Source: Mailhella sp. (GTDB lineage Bacteria; Desulfobacterota; Desulfovibrionia; Desulfovibrionales; Desulfovibrionaceae). From it: a stretch of DNA of 12,792 nucleotides. The translations under genes and the position numbers were made by a program. Below, one piece after another: positions 1-11,743 of the stretch (the first letter of the stretch is position 1; every line of letters begins with the position of its first letter). The stretch is from NCBI GenBank assembly GCA_024404335.1, contig JAKSQA010000014.1, forward strand, positions 1 through 12,792, in the 5' to 3' direction. The notes beneath the pieces were generated by a model. That model was not told the origin of the DNA. It saw only the letters and a list, made by a program, of their open reading frames with translations, and made no database searches.

Positions 1-2439
1 ACCACCTATGCCAAGGTCAACGAGTTCGGCTTCATCGAGACTCCGTACCGTGTCGTGCGTGACGGCTGCAAGACCGACGAGATCGTCCATCTCGACGCCT
101 CCTGCGAAAAGGACCAGATCATCGCCCAGGCCGACGCCCCCGTCGATGCCGACGGCCGCTTCGTCGAAGAGAACATGACCGTCCGCTCCACCGGAGGCGA
201 CGTCCTCACCGCTTCCCGCGACGACGTGACCCTGCAGGACATCTCGCCCAGCCAGATGGTGTCCATCTCCGCCGCGCTCATCCCGTTCCTCGAACACGAT
301 GACGCCAACCGCGCGCTCATGGGCTCGAACATGCAGCGCCAGGCCGTTCCGCTTCTCCGTTCCGAGCGTCCCCTCGTGGGCACCGGCATGGAATACGACG
401 TGGCCCGCGACTCCGGCGCCTGCCTCCTTGCGGAAGGCGACGGCGTGGTCCGCTATGCCGACGCCGAGCGCGTCATCGTCGCCTACGATTCCCTGTATCT
501 CGAAGACAAGGGCGGCATCCGCAGCTACGACCTCCTCAAGTTCCATAAGTCGAACCAGAACTCCTGCTTCGGCCAGAAGCCTACCTGCCGTCCCGGCCAG
601 CGCGTCAAGAAGAACGACGTCCTCGCCGACGGCCCCGGCATCGAGAACGGCGAGCTCGCCCTCGGCAAGAACCTCGTCGTGGCCTTCATGCCGTGGTGCG
701 GCTACAACTACGAGGACGCCGTCCTCATCTCCGAAAAGGCCGTGAAGGACGACATCTACACCTCGATCCACATCGAGGAGTTCGAAGTCGCCGCCCGCGA
801 CACCAAGCTCGGACCTGAGGAGATCACCCGCGATATCCCCAATGTCGGCGACGACATGCTCCACAACCTCGACGCCAGCGGCGTGATCCGCATCGGCGCA
901 TCCGTGAAGCCCGACGACATCCTCGTGGGCAAGATCACCCCCAAGGGCGAGACGCAGCTCACCCCCGAGGAGAAGCTCCTCAGGGCGATCTTCGGTGACA
1001 AGGCCCGCGACGTGAAGAACACCTCCCTCAAGGTTCCCCCGGGAATCGAGGGCACCGTCATCGACGTCAAGGTCTTCAACCGCCGCTCCGGTGAGAAGGA
1101 CGACCGTACCCGCGAGATCGAGCAGTACGAGATCGCCCGCCTCGACCGCAAGGAAGCCGACCATGTGCGCGCCCTTACCGAGCGCACCCGTGAGCGCATG
1201 CGTTCACTGATGGAAGGACAGGTGCTCGCCCAGGCCATCGAAGGCCGCCGCAAGGACGAGATCCTCGCCGAAGCCGGCTCCGAGCTCACCTGGGAGGTCA
1301 TGTCCGAGCTTCCGCTCAAGCGCCTGCAGGGCATCCTCCGCAACAAGGAGGCCGATGAAGAGGTCGTGCGCATGGTGGCCGCCTATGACCGCCAGCTCGA
1401 AGTCATCAAGAAGCTGTACGACTCCAAGCGCGACAAGGCCACGGAAGGCGATGACCTGCCGCCCGGCGTGATCAAGATGGTCAAGGTCCACATCGCCATC
1501 AAGCGTAAGCTTTCCGTGGGCGACAAGATGGCCGGCCGCCATGGTAACAAGGGTGTCGTCTCCATGATCCTTCCCGAGGAGGACATGCCCTTCTTCAAGG
1601 ACGGGCGCTCCGTCGATGTCGTGCTCAATCCTCTGGGCGTGCCGTCCCGAATGAACATCGGACAGATCATGGAAACCCACCTCGGCTGGGCCGCCAAGGA
1701 ACTCGGCCGCCAGCTTGCCGAGATGGTCGACAACGGCGTCGCCATGGAATCCATCCGCAGCGAGGTGAAGGACATCTTCTCCGCCGATCTTCCCGCGGCC
1801 CGCGCCGACGGCATGATGATCGACGAGCTCGTCGACAGCATGGACGACGATACTTTCCGCAAGGCCGTCCTCGGCCTCCGCAAGGGCATCATCACGAAGA
1901 CCCCGGTCTTCGACGGCGCCCAGGAAGAGCAGATCTGGAAGTGGCTTGAACGCGCAGGCCTTTCCAACGACGGCAAGATGCAGCTCTACGACGGTCGTAC
2001 AGGCGAGCCCTTCGCGAACCGTACGACGACGGGCGTGATGTACTACCTCAAGCTGCACCACCTGGTCGACGAGAAGATCCATGCCCGCTCCACCGGCCCC
2101 TACAGCCTCGTCACGCAGCAGCCTCTGGGCGGCAAGGCCCAGTTCGGCGGCCAGCGTCTCGGTGAGATGGAAGTCTGGGCACTCGAAGGCTACGGCGCAT
2201 CGTACCTGCTGCAGGAATTCCTGACGGTCAAGTCCGACGACGTGGCCGGACGAGTCAAGATGTATGAAAAGATCGTCAAGGGGGACAACTTCCTCGAAGC
2301 CGGTCTCCCCGAATCCTTCAATGTTCTGGTCAAGGAACTCATGTCTCTCGGCCTGAACGTCAATCTTGAACAGGAAGAGGGCAAGAAGGCGGCCAAGCAC
2401 CGCTTTTTTGTGAACGAACCTGTCAACACGGAAGAATAG
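1..2439 (+). CDS. rpoB: RNA polymerase beta subunit, 3' part (5' end outside window)
   Basis: Beta subunit of DNA-dependent RNA polymerase, which with beta' forms the catalytic cleft. The reading frame is open from base 1 and ends at TAG 2437-2439, giving 812 residues. By match to E. coli RpoB, about 575 N-terminal residues lie outside, including rifampicin clusters I and II. Cluster III is present: QRQAVP at residues 112-117, with Arg113 equal to E. coli R687, the usual sensitive-type residue. Other landmarks are [12 protein letters not shown], the [20 protein letters not shown] block, [12 protein letters not shown] with active-centre lysines 509 and 517 (E. coli K1065 and K1073), the PSRMNIGQI block, YDGRTGEPF, and the C-terminal [21 protein letters not shown] clamp block. 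A roughly 20-residue charged tail follows the usual C-terminus. The gene lies 124 bp upstream of rpoC on the same strand. The identification is certain; the start cannot be seen. Confidence 0.98.
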   Translation, partial: TTYAKVNEFGFIETPYRVVRDGCKTDEIVHLDASCEKDQIIAQADAPVDADGRFVEENMTVRSTGGDVLTASRDDVTLQDISPSQMVSISAALIPFLEHDDANRALMGSNMQRQAVPLLRSERPLVGTGMEYDVARDSGACLLAEGDGVVRYADAERVIVAYDSLYLEDKGGIRSYDLLKFHKSNQNSCFGQKPTCRPGQRVKKNDVLADGPGIENGELALGKNLVVAFMPWCGYNYEDAVLISEKAVKDDIYTSIHIEEFEVAARDTKLGPEEITRDIPNVGDDMLHNLDASGVIRIGASVKPDDILVGKITPKGETQLTPEEKLLRAIFGDKARDVKNTSLKVPPGIEGTVIDVKVFNRRSGEKDDRTREIEQYEIARLDRKEADHVRALTERTRERMRSLMEGQVLAQAIEGRRKDEILAEAGSELTWEVMSELPLKRLQGILRNKEADEEVVRMVAAYDRQLEVIKKLYDSKRDKATEGDDLPPGVIKMVKVHIAIKRKLSVGDKMAGRHGNKGVVSMILPEEDMPFFKDGRSVDVVLNPLGVPSRMNIGQIMETHLGWAAKELGRQLAEMVDNGVAMESIRSEVKDIFSADLPAARADGMMIDELVDSMDDDTFRKAVLGLRKGIITKTPVFDGAQEEQIWKWLERAGLSNDGKMQLYDGRTGEPFANRTTTGVMYYLKLHHLVDEKIHARSTGPYSLVTQQPLGGKAQFGGQRLGEMEVWALEGYGASYLLQEFLTVKSDDVAGRVKMYEKIVKGDNFLEAGLPESFNVLVKELMSLGLNVNLEQEEGKKAAKHRFFVNEPVNTEE

Positions 2440-2445
2440 GAATCA

Positions 2446-2523
2446 GCCGTTCCGCCGGCAGGCGGAACGGCCTCCGTTCCCGAGCGTGCAGGACCTGATC
2501 CTGCGGAACCGGTACTCCGGTTC
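2446..2523 (+). promoter_or_regulatory. Three consecutive stem-loops in the rpoB-rpoC spacer
   Basis: The spacer contains three non-overlapping perfect inverted repeats. The first has an 11-bp stem (2446-2456 with 2461-2471, loop GGCA). The second has a 6-bp stem (2488-2493 with 2499-2504, loop CCTGA). The third has a 7-bp stem (2506-2512 with 2517-2523, loop TACT). None is followed by a T run, so they are not ordinary intrinsic terminators. A role in mRNA processing, stability or partial attenuation between rpoB and rpoC is inference. The pairing is read directly from the sequence; the function is unknown. Confidence 0.55.
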
Positions 2524-2563
2524 AGCCAAAGATGAATCCAACCCTCATGTCAGGGAGATATAG

Positions 2564-6955
<4,392 letters not shown>

Positions 6956-6972
6956 TCCATGATCAGATAGAG

Positions 6973-7005
6973 GAAGCCCCCGGCAGCCTGGCTACCGGGG
7001 GCTTC
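6973..7005 (+). terminator. Hairpin terminator after rpoC
   Basis: An 11-bp perfect stem, GAAGCCCCCGG (6973-6983) with CCGGGGGCTTC (6995-7005), lies 17 bp after the rpoC stop. Its 11-nt loop can form a further 3-bp pair. The following bases (TGTCGTT) are only weakly T-rich. Because cydB converges from the other side, the symmetrical stem may act in both directions. Strong stem, weak U tract. Confidence 0.7.
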
Positions 7006-7044
7006 TGTCGTTAAAGCAGATGTGGATGATGACGGTGGAAATGA

Positions 7045-7071
7045 TTCGGGTCGGCTGCGTGCCGACGGGAA
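7045..7071 (-). terminator. Possible weak terminator after cydB
   Basis: A 6-bp stem (7050-7055 with 7061-7066, loop of 5) extends by three more pairs (7045-7047 with 7069-7071) across a 2x2 internal loop. It lies about 45 bp past the cydB stop in its direction of transcription. The bases beyond are not T-rich, so this is only a candidate end for the cydAB transcript; the rpoC hairpin may serve instead. Confidence 0.3.
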
Positions 7072-7115
7072 CCGGAAGACTCCGGAATTTCAGCTCACGG
7101 CGGCGCCCGGCGGAA

Positions 7116-8135
7116 TCAGTATGAATGTCCTTTCTCTATGGATTTCTCCGTCACTTTGCCGGAGAAGAGCCTGTAGACCCATGCCTGGTAGCCGAGGACG
7201 CACGGAACGGCGCAGAGGGCGACGGCAAGCATGATCTTGAGCGTGAGGGGGCTTGAGGCCGCATTATGGACCGTAAGGCTGAATGCGGGATCAATGGAGG
7301 AGATGATGAGGTTGGGGTACATGCCGCCGGCTCCGAAGAAGGTGAGGCCCATGATGAATACCGCGCTGCCGGTCCAGGAGCCGAGGGCGGACCGTCCGAG
7401 GGCGAGGCGGCTTCCGGCAAGTCCTATGGCGGCAAGCGTGAGCGCTGCGTAGAGGACCGGATGGGCGGCGACCCTGCCGAATGTGCCTGTGAACTGCGCA
7501 GTGGCGATGAGGAACACGGCGAGCATGCCGGCGAGGAGCGGCCAGACGGCGTATGCCGCGCTGCGGGCCCGGCTCTGCAGGACGCCTTCGGTCTTGATGT
7601 CGAGCATGACGGCGCCATGATAGCAGAACATCAGTACGAAGAGCACGCCGCCCGCAAGCCCGTAGGGATTGAGAAGCATGAGCAGGTTCCCGTGGTAGAT
7701 GCCATCACCGTCGACTGGGATGCCCATGAAGAGGTTGGCGAAGGCGACTCCGAGGAGAAGGGCCGGAAGGAAGCTGCCGGCGAAAAGGCATGCATCCCAT
7801 GCGGCCGCCCATCCGGGGCAGGAGGCCTTGCCGCGGAATTCGAACGCGCAGCCTCGGAATATGAGGCAGAAGAGAAGCAGGAGCAGGGGGGCGTACAGGG
7901 CGCTGAACATCGTTCCGTAGGCGGCTGGGAAGGCCGCGAATGTCGCGCCGCCGGCGGTGAGGAGCCAGACCTCGTTCCCATCCCAGTATGGACCCTGGGC
8001 ATTGACTATGATGCGTCTTTCAGTGGCGTTGCGGGCAAGAAAGGGCATGAGCGTCCCCATGCCGAGATCGAACCCGTCAAGGGCGAAATAGACGGCCCAG
8101 AGCAGAATCCAGAGACAGAACCAGATGGTTTCCAT
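7116..8135 (-). CDS. cydB: Cytochrome bd quinol oxidase subunit II
   Basis: Membrane subunit that pairs with CydA to form the bd-type terminal oxidase, which oxidises quinol and reduces oxygen to water; CydB itself carries no conserved haem ligand. 339 residues, against about 379 in E. coli, as is common in shorter family members. Recognised by the N-terminal block ALDGFDLGMG (residues 18-27), the WDGNEVWLLTAGGATFAAFP block from residue 51 (Asp52 matches E. coli D58, implicated in proton entry), and about eight hydrophobic segments. ATG 8135 abuts the cydA stop, with an AGGAGG Shine-Dalgarno at 8141-8146 lying inside the last cydA codons, so the pair is translationally coupled. It ends 160 bp from rpoC, convergent to it. 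No CydX-like small protein is visible downstream. Confidence 0.96.
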   Translation of the reverse strand: METIWFCLWILLWAVYFALDGFDLGMGTLMPFLARNATERRIIVNAQGPYWDGNEVWLLTAGGATFAAFPAAYGTMFSALYAPLLLLLFCLIFRGCAFEFRGKASCPGWAAAWDACLFAGSFLPALLLGVAFANLFMGIPVDGDGIYHGNLLMLLNPYGLAGGVLFVLMFCYHGAVMLDIKTEGVLQSRARSAAYAVWPLLAGMLAVFLIATAQFTGTFGRVAAHPVLYAALTLAAIGLAGSRLALGRSALGSWTGSAVFIMGLTFFGAGGMYPNLIISSIDPAFSLTVHNAASSPLTLKIMLAVALCAVPCVLGYQAWVYRLFSGKVTEKSIEKGHSY

Positions 8136-9458
8136 TTAGTCCTCCTGTGCGCCAGCGGCGGGTTCGGGGCCCTTTCGGGCGTTTTTGCAGAGGAGCCATA
8201 TGTCTATGGCACCGAGCAGGGAGTAGACGGCAAGGAATGCGGCGATCGAGATCACGACGGAAGATACGGGTACGGGGGATGCGGCATCGGCCGTGCGCAT
8301 CAGCCCGTACACGATCCAGGGCTGCCTGCCGACCTCAGCCACGGTCCATCCGGCCATGATCGTGAGGTAGGGGAGCGGGATGAGCAGAGGCAGCAGCTTC
8401 ATCAGAAGGGGAGAGGAGGAGAGGTCCCTTCTGCGCAGGAAGGCCCACCCGGCGATGAAGATGAACAGGCAGCCCATGCCGGCCATGAATCTGAAGGAGA
8501 GGAAGACGGGAAGGACGGGCGGGATGTCTTCCTTCGCGAAATCGGAAAGTCCCTTCACTTCGGCGGCGGAGTCGTTGAAGGCAATGAAGCTCATGAGTCC
8601 GGGAACGGGGAGCGCTTCGATGCGGTTGCGGCTGTTCTCCTGATCAGGCCAGACCAGGATGTTCATCGGAGCATTGGCCTGCGTGTTCCAGTGGGATTCC
8701 ATGGCTGCCATCTTTGCGGGCTGGAGAATCGCTACGTTCTGCCCCTGGTGGTGCCCGGCGTATCCGGTGAGGATCGCGGCAGCAAGGGTGAAGGGGGCCG
8801 CTATGCGCACGCAGCGGGTGAAGAATTCCTTCTCCCTGCCTCTGGCAAGGTGCCATGCGGAGATGCCGAGGACGAAGAAGCCGCCGAGCATCCATGAGGA
8901 GGCGAGGGTATGGAGGTATTCACCCCAGGCATAGGGGTTGGCGATAAGGTCCGTGAAGCTCTCGAGCTCTGCCCGTCCGTTGCGGAGCACGAATCCGGCG
9001 GGATTCTGCATGAAGCCGTTTGCGAGAATGATCCAGAGTGCGGAGATGCTGCCCGCAGCGGCTACGATCCAGATGGAGGCGCAGTGCATGACACGGCCGA
9101 CCCTGTTCCATCCGAACGTCCATACGGCGATGAACGTGGATTCGAGGAAGAACGCCACGGTCGCCTCTATGGCCAGGAGGGGGCCGAAGATATCGCCGAC
9201 ATAGGCCGAGTATCTTGACCAGTTCGTGCCGAACTGGAACTCGAGGGTGATTCCGGTGACGACACCGAGTGCGAAGTTGATGAGGAAGAGCTTGCCCCAG
9301 AATTTCACCATGCGCTTGTAGTCCTCGCTCCCCGTACGGACGTACATCGTCTCCATGATGGCCAGCAGCACGGAAAGACCGAGCGTCAGCGGCACGAAGA
9401 TGAAATGGAAGAAGACTGTCATGGCGAACTGGAGCCGTGAAAGGAGGATGAGATCCAT
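8136..9458 (-). CDS. cydA: Cytochrome bd quinol oxidase subunit I, short Q-loop type
   Basis: Catalytic, haem-bearing subunit of cytochrome bd in the inner membrane. The start is set at ATG 9458: the protein begins MDLILLSRLQFAMTVFFHF as the family does, and AGGGG lies 6 nt upstream; the frame stays open further upstream but without family similarity. 440 residues. Visible key residues are His18 (E. coli H19), Glu98 and Glu106 (E99 and E107), His183 and Met325 (haem b558 ligands, E. coli H186 and M393), Lys249 and Glu254 of the quinone loop (K252 and E257), and AEVGRQPW at 374-381 with Glu375 (E445). The His183-Met325 interval is 65 residues shorter than in E. coli, marking the short-Q-loop class. 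In a strict anaerobe its likely role is oxygen scavenging. Its TAA directly precedes the cydB ATG. Confidence 0.97.
   Translation of the reverse strand: MDLILLSRLQFAMTVFFHFIFVPLTLGLSVLLAIMETMYVRTGSEDYKRMVKFWGKLFLINFALGVVTGITLEFQFGTNWSRYSAYVGDIFGPLLAIEATVAFFLESTFIAVWTFGWNRVGRVMHCASIWIVAAAGSISALWIILANGFMQNPAGFVLRNGRAELESFTDLIANPYAWGEYLHTLASSWMLGGFFVLGISAWHLARGREKEFFTRCVRIAAPFTLAAAILTGYAGHHQGQNVAILQPAKMAAMESHWNTQANAPMNILVWPDQENSRNRIEALPVPGLMSFIAFNDSAAEVKGLSDFAKEDIPPVLPVFLSFRFMAGMGCLFIFIAGWAFLRRRDLSSSPLLMKLLPLLIPLPYLTIMAGWTVAEVGRQPWIVYGLMRTADAASPVPVSSVVISIAAFLAVYSLLGAIDIWLLCKNARKGPEPAAGAQED
8141..8146 (-). promoter_or_regulatory. cydB ribosome binding site inside the cydA end
   Basis: AGGAGG on the minus strand, 5 nt before the cydB ATG, lies within the codons for the last cydA residues (AQED). 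The cydA stop TAA and the cydB ATG are directly adjacent, indicating reinitiation or coupling that would keep the two subunits near 1:1. Confidence 0.8.
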
Positions 9459-9524
9459 GGCATGCCCCTGTTTGATTTTTCCGGTACTCGGGTAGAGAGG
9501 CTCGAGACACCGGTATTTCTGATA

Positions 9525-9560
9525 ATTATAACTAATATTGACAGTAGAAAAATTAGTCAA
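9525..9560 (-). promoter_or_regulatory. Candidate cydA promoter in the divergent cydA-rlmE region
   Basis: On the minus strand, TTGACT (9560-9555) is followed after 17 nt by TATTAG (9537-9532), and a perfect TATAAT lies just beyond at 9530-9525 but has a poor -35. Either would give a leader of about 55-65 nt before the cydA ATG at 9458; that leader can form an imperfect hairpin (9481-9485 with 9509-9513 and 9487-9490 with 9503-9506). On the + strand, TTGACA begins at 9538 but has no good -10 at 16-18 nt. TTGAC (9538-9542) and GTCAA (9556-9560) form an inverted repeat with a 13-nt spacer, so an operator is an alternative reading. Confidence 0.45.
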
Positions 9561-9696
9561 GCTAGCGTTCCGCAACAGGGAATACTGGAAAAAAAAGCTG
9601 GAAAAAGAAAAGGTATTGGGGTATCCTGCGCCCCGCATTGATTTCCGTCTGCGCGATATCTGCAGAAGCGGAAAATACGAGTGCTCTCAGGCTGTC

Positions 9697-10299
9697 ATGA
9701 AAGTTTACCGCGATTATTACTTCCTCAAGGCGAAAGAAGAGAACTACCCTGCCCGTTCCGTGTACAAGCTTAAGGAAATGGACAAGGCCTTCCATCTTTT
9801 CAAGCCGGGCATGAAGGTGCTGGACCTCGGTGCCGCTCCGGGCTCATGGACGCTCTATGCCGCCGAGCGGGTGGGGCAGAAGGGGCTCGTGCTTTCGTGT
9901 GACCTTCAGTCCACCGAGACGACCTTTCCTCCGAACGTGACCTTCCTTCAGGAGAACGTCTTTGAACGGACGCCCGAATTCGAGGCGCTGCTTGAGGAGA
10001 AAGGCCCGTTCGACATGGTCATCAGCGACATGGCTCCCCGCACGACGGGGACGAAGTTCACCGACCAGGCCCGTTCCCTTGAGCTGTGCCTTGAGGCCGT
10101 CGAGGTCGCCGACCGCTACCTCAGGCCGGGAGGCGGCTTCATTGCCAAGATATTCATGGGACCTGACTTTCAGGATCTGGCACGCGCGATGAGAGCGCGC
10201 TACGCTACGGTTAAGACATTCAAACCCAAGAGCTCACGCGCCGAAAGCAAGGAAATTTTCGAAGTGGGCATGGGATTCAAGGGCCCCGTCGAGGGCTAA
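9697..10299 (+). CDS. rlmE: 23S rRNA (uridine 2'-O)-methyltransferase RlmE/FtsJ
   Basis: SAM-dependent methyltransferase of the RrmJ/FtsJ family; in E. coli it methylates the 2'-OH of U2552 in the 23S A-loop at a late stage of large-subunit assembly. With ATG 9697 the protein has 200 residues (E. coli 209) and starts [20 protein letters not shown], as the family does. The catalytic tetrad is visible: Lys24 (in RSVYKLKE), Asp111 (SDMAP), Lys151 (FIAKIF) and Glu186 (SKEIFEV). The SAM-binding motif is [10 protein letters not shown], with D43. The Shine-Dalgarno is weak (AGG, 5 nt spacing). The frame stays open for 53 codons upstream to a TTG at 9538, but that part is Lys/Arg-rich, has no good ribosome site and overlaps the promoter region, so I exclude it. 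Followed 19 bases later by yebC, probably the same transcript. Confidence 0.94.
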   Translation: MKVYRDYYFLKAKEENYPARSVYKLKEMDKAFHLFKPGMKVLDLGAAPGSWTLYAAERVGQKGLVLSCDLQSTETTFPPNVTFLQENVFERTPEFEALLEEKGPFDMVISDMAPRTTGTKFTDQARSLELCLEAVEVADRYLRPGGGFIAKIFMGPDFQDLARAMRARYATVKTFKPKSSRAESKEIFEVGMGFKGPVEG

Positions 10300-10318
10300 A
10301 CATCTGTTCGGAGGCATT

Positions 10319-11062
10319 ATGTCGGGACATAACAAATGGGCAAATATCAGACTTCGCAAGGGCGCTCAGGATGCCAAACGAGGCAAGGTCTTCACCAAGG
10401 TCGCCAAGGAAATCATCATCGCTGCCAAGAGCGGCGGCGACCCTGCCGGTAATGCCCGTCTGCGTTCCGCCATCGCAGCCGCCAAGGCCGTGAACCTGCC
10501 CAAGGACCGTATCGAAGCCGCAATCCGCAAGGGTACCGGCCAGGATGCCGGCGGTGACATCACCGAAATCATGTACGAAGGCTACGGTGCCGGCGGTGTC
10601 GCCATCATCGTCGAGACCGCTACCGACAACAAGAACCGCACCGTCGCCGACGTCCGCCATGTGTTCACCAAGTACGGCGGCGCCATGGGCGAAAGCGGCT
10701 CCGTTTCCTTCCAGTTCGACCACCTCGGCGTGATCACTCTCGACAAGGAGAAGTATGCCGATGAGGAGACCGTCATGGGCATGGCTCTCGAGGCCGGTGC
10801 CGAAGACGTGCAGGACAACGGCGACAGCTGGGAGATCCGTACCGCCATGGCCGACTTCAACACCGTGCGCGAAGCTCTTGAAGCCCAGGGTGTGGAAATG
10901 GCCGAGGCTCAGCTCGCCATGGTTCCCAAGCTTCTCGTGCCCGTCGATGCCGACACCGCCGCCAAGCTCTTCCGCATCACCGATGCCCTTGAAGAGCTCG
11001 ATGACGTGCAGAACGTCTACACCAACGCCGATCTGCCCGACGACTTCGATCCCGAAGCGTAA
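10319..11062 (+). CDS. yebC: YebC/PmpR family protein
   Basis: 247 residues, the normal length for this family, starting [25 protein letters not shown] with the hallmark GHNKWANI and AQDAKRGK motifs, then [14 protein letters not shown] and the [14 protein letters not shown] block around residues 82-115. GGAGG ends 4 nt before ATG 10319. The family was long annotated as a DNA-binding transcriptional regulator (PmpR); more recent work links members to translation, relieving ribosome stalling at difficult peptide sequences such as proline runs. Sequence alone does not choose between these. Position 19 bp after rlmE, another ribosome-related gene, fits the translation role, but that is inference. 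In many bacteria ruvC follows yebC; here a terminator and a gene-free stretch follow instead. Confidence 0.95.
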   Translation: MSGHNKWANIRLRKGAQDAKRGKVFTKVAKEIIIAAKSGGDPAGNARLRSAIAAAKAVNLPKDRIEAAIRKGTGQDAGGDITEIMYEGYGAGGVAIIVETATDNKNRTVADVRHVFTKYGGAMGESGSVSFQFDHLGVITLDKEKYADEETVMGMALEAGAEDVQDNGDSWEIRTAMADFNTVREALEAQGVEMAEAQLAMVPKLLVPVDADTAAKLFRITDALEELDDVQNVYTNADLPDDFDPEA

Positions 11063-11095
11063 TGGCAGGCCCTTCCGGGCCGGCGCATGTATGGG

Positions 11096-11126
11096 AAAGG
11101 CCTCTGTCACTGACGGGGGCCTTTTT
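11096..11126 (+). terminator. Intrinsic terminator of the rlmE-yebC transcript
   Basis: AAAGGCC (11096-11102) pairs with GGCCTTT (11118-11124), and the stem continues inward with further pairs including G-U to a loop at 11108-11112. It is followed by a run of five T (11122-11126). It lies 33 bp after the yebC stop. A small GGCCC/GGGCC hairpin at 11068-11081 sits between. A typical rho-independent terminator. Confidence 0.88.
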
Positions 11127-11684
11127 CTGCGTTCAGAGGGCTTTTTCAGACCTGTTCCGGGTTTGTCGGATCATAGGTCACGCCGGCGAACTCCGAGCCG
11201 AGACGGGAGGCGGGGCGGATGAGCCGGCCTCTCTGCCGGAAGCGGGGTCATGGAACGACCGGCGTAAGGTATTCCAGATCAGGGATGCGCCTGTATGTGC
11301 TCCTGGAGGGCATGTCGGTCGGGAGTGCGCATCCTCCTCCGCTGAAGTGAGGATGGAGAAGCCCGGGAAGCGCGGCGGGGCTGGCATTCCGCTGGAACCG
11401 AGAGCCGGCGCGCCGTGCCCTCTCATGGCGCGCCCGAGATCCTCTCTGCCTGCAGACCGTAGATAGGGGAAGATGCCCAGCTGCGGAATCCGGACAACGC
11501 TCTGCCCGCTTCCCTATCGGAGGCGGCCGTGCCATTATTCACGCCGTGATCCGTCCGGATGCAGTCTCCAGAAGCGCTGTGGTCATGTGCACACGTGTGG
11601 AGTTTCCGTAGCCTTATTCACCCACAAGATGCATGCCGCTGTATTCTTCCCGTGCGGGCGGGGCGGCGATTCCTGAATTGACGG
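11127..11684. other. Gene-free stretch between yebC and the transporter
   Basis: About 560 bp with no convincing coding region on either strand. The open frames here (for example 11062-11466 and 11473-11676 on +, 11248-11535 on -) have Arg/Pro/Ser-rich compositions typical of non-coding GC-rich DNA, no recognisable domain and poor ribosome sites. I see no tRNA, insertion sequence or terminal repeat. Local features are a 5-bp hairpin at 11224-11239, two GGCGCGCC palindromes (11407-11414 and 11427-11434), a long imperfect inverted repeat at 11462-11518, and two TTATTCAC words (11535 and 11614). It could be decayed DNA or hold an unrecognised small RNA. Confidence 0.6.
11462..11518. repeat. Imperfect inverted repeat, 57 nt
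   Basis: GATAGGG (11462-11468) plus AAG (11470-11472), with one bulged G between them, pair with CTT (11509-11511) and CCCTATC (11512-11518), giving a 10-bp arm around a 36-nt GC-rich interior. No T run follows on either strand. It could be the closing stem of a structured RNA, but no known class is recognised. Confidence 0.45.
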
Positions 11685-11721
11685 AAAAAGGAAGGCGGCC
11701 TTCGTTGAGGAAGGCCGCCTT
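11685..11721 (-). terminator. Intrinsic terminator of the minus-strand transporter gene
   Basis: An 11-bp perfect stem, AAGGCGGCCTT (11692-11702) with AAGGCCGCCTT (11711-11721), loop of 8. Read on the minus strand it is followed by CC and five T (11689-11685). It lies 22 bp past the stop of the gene ending at 11744. A textbook rho-independent signal; on the + strand the T content after it is weaker. Confidence 0.9.
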
Positions 11722-11743
11722 TGATTCGTTTTGTCAAGTACGC

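Noticed and set aside
337..339. Rifampicin-resistance position in RpoB (E. coli R687 equivalent).
   Set aside because: The residue is the usual arginine, and the main resistance clusters lie outside the window, so nothing can be said about resistance.
7266..8897. 543-codon open frame on the + strand across cydB and cydA.
   Set aside because: Antisense shadow of two well-supported genes. It crosses their boundary and has a low-complexity E/G/A-rich translation with no recognisable family.
9459..9638. N-terminal extension of cydA to a start near 9638.
   Set aside because: The CydA family begins at MDLI-type sequence before the first helix. The upstream translation has no family match and covers the promoter and leader region.
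11407..11434. Two GGCGCGCC palindromes 20 bp apart.
   Set aside because: Short GC palindromes are expected by chance in DNA this GC-rich, and no larger symmetrical unit or terminal repeat surrounds them.
11062..11466. 134-codon + strand frame overlapping the yebC stop.
   Set aside because: It runs straight through the yebC terminator hairpin, lacks a ribosome site and has no recognisable similarity.
11473..11676. 67-codon Cys-rich frame on the + strand, with AGGGG just upstream.
   Set aside because: The purine run is only about 3 nt from the ATG, too close for a normal site, and is part of the inverted repeat. The composition looks non-coding.
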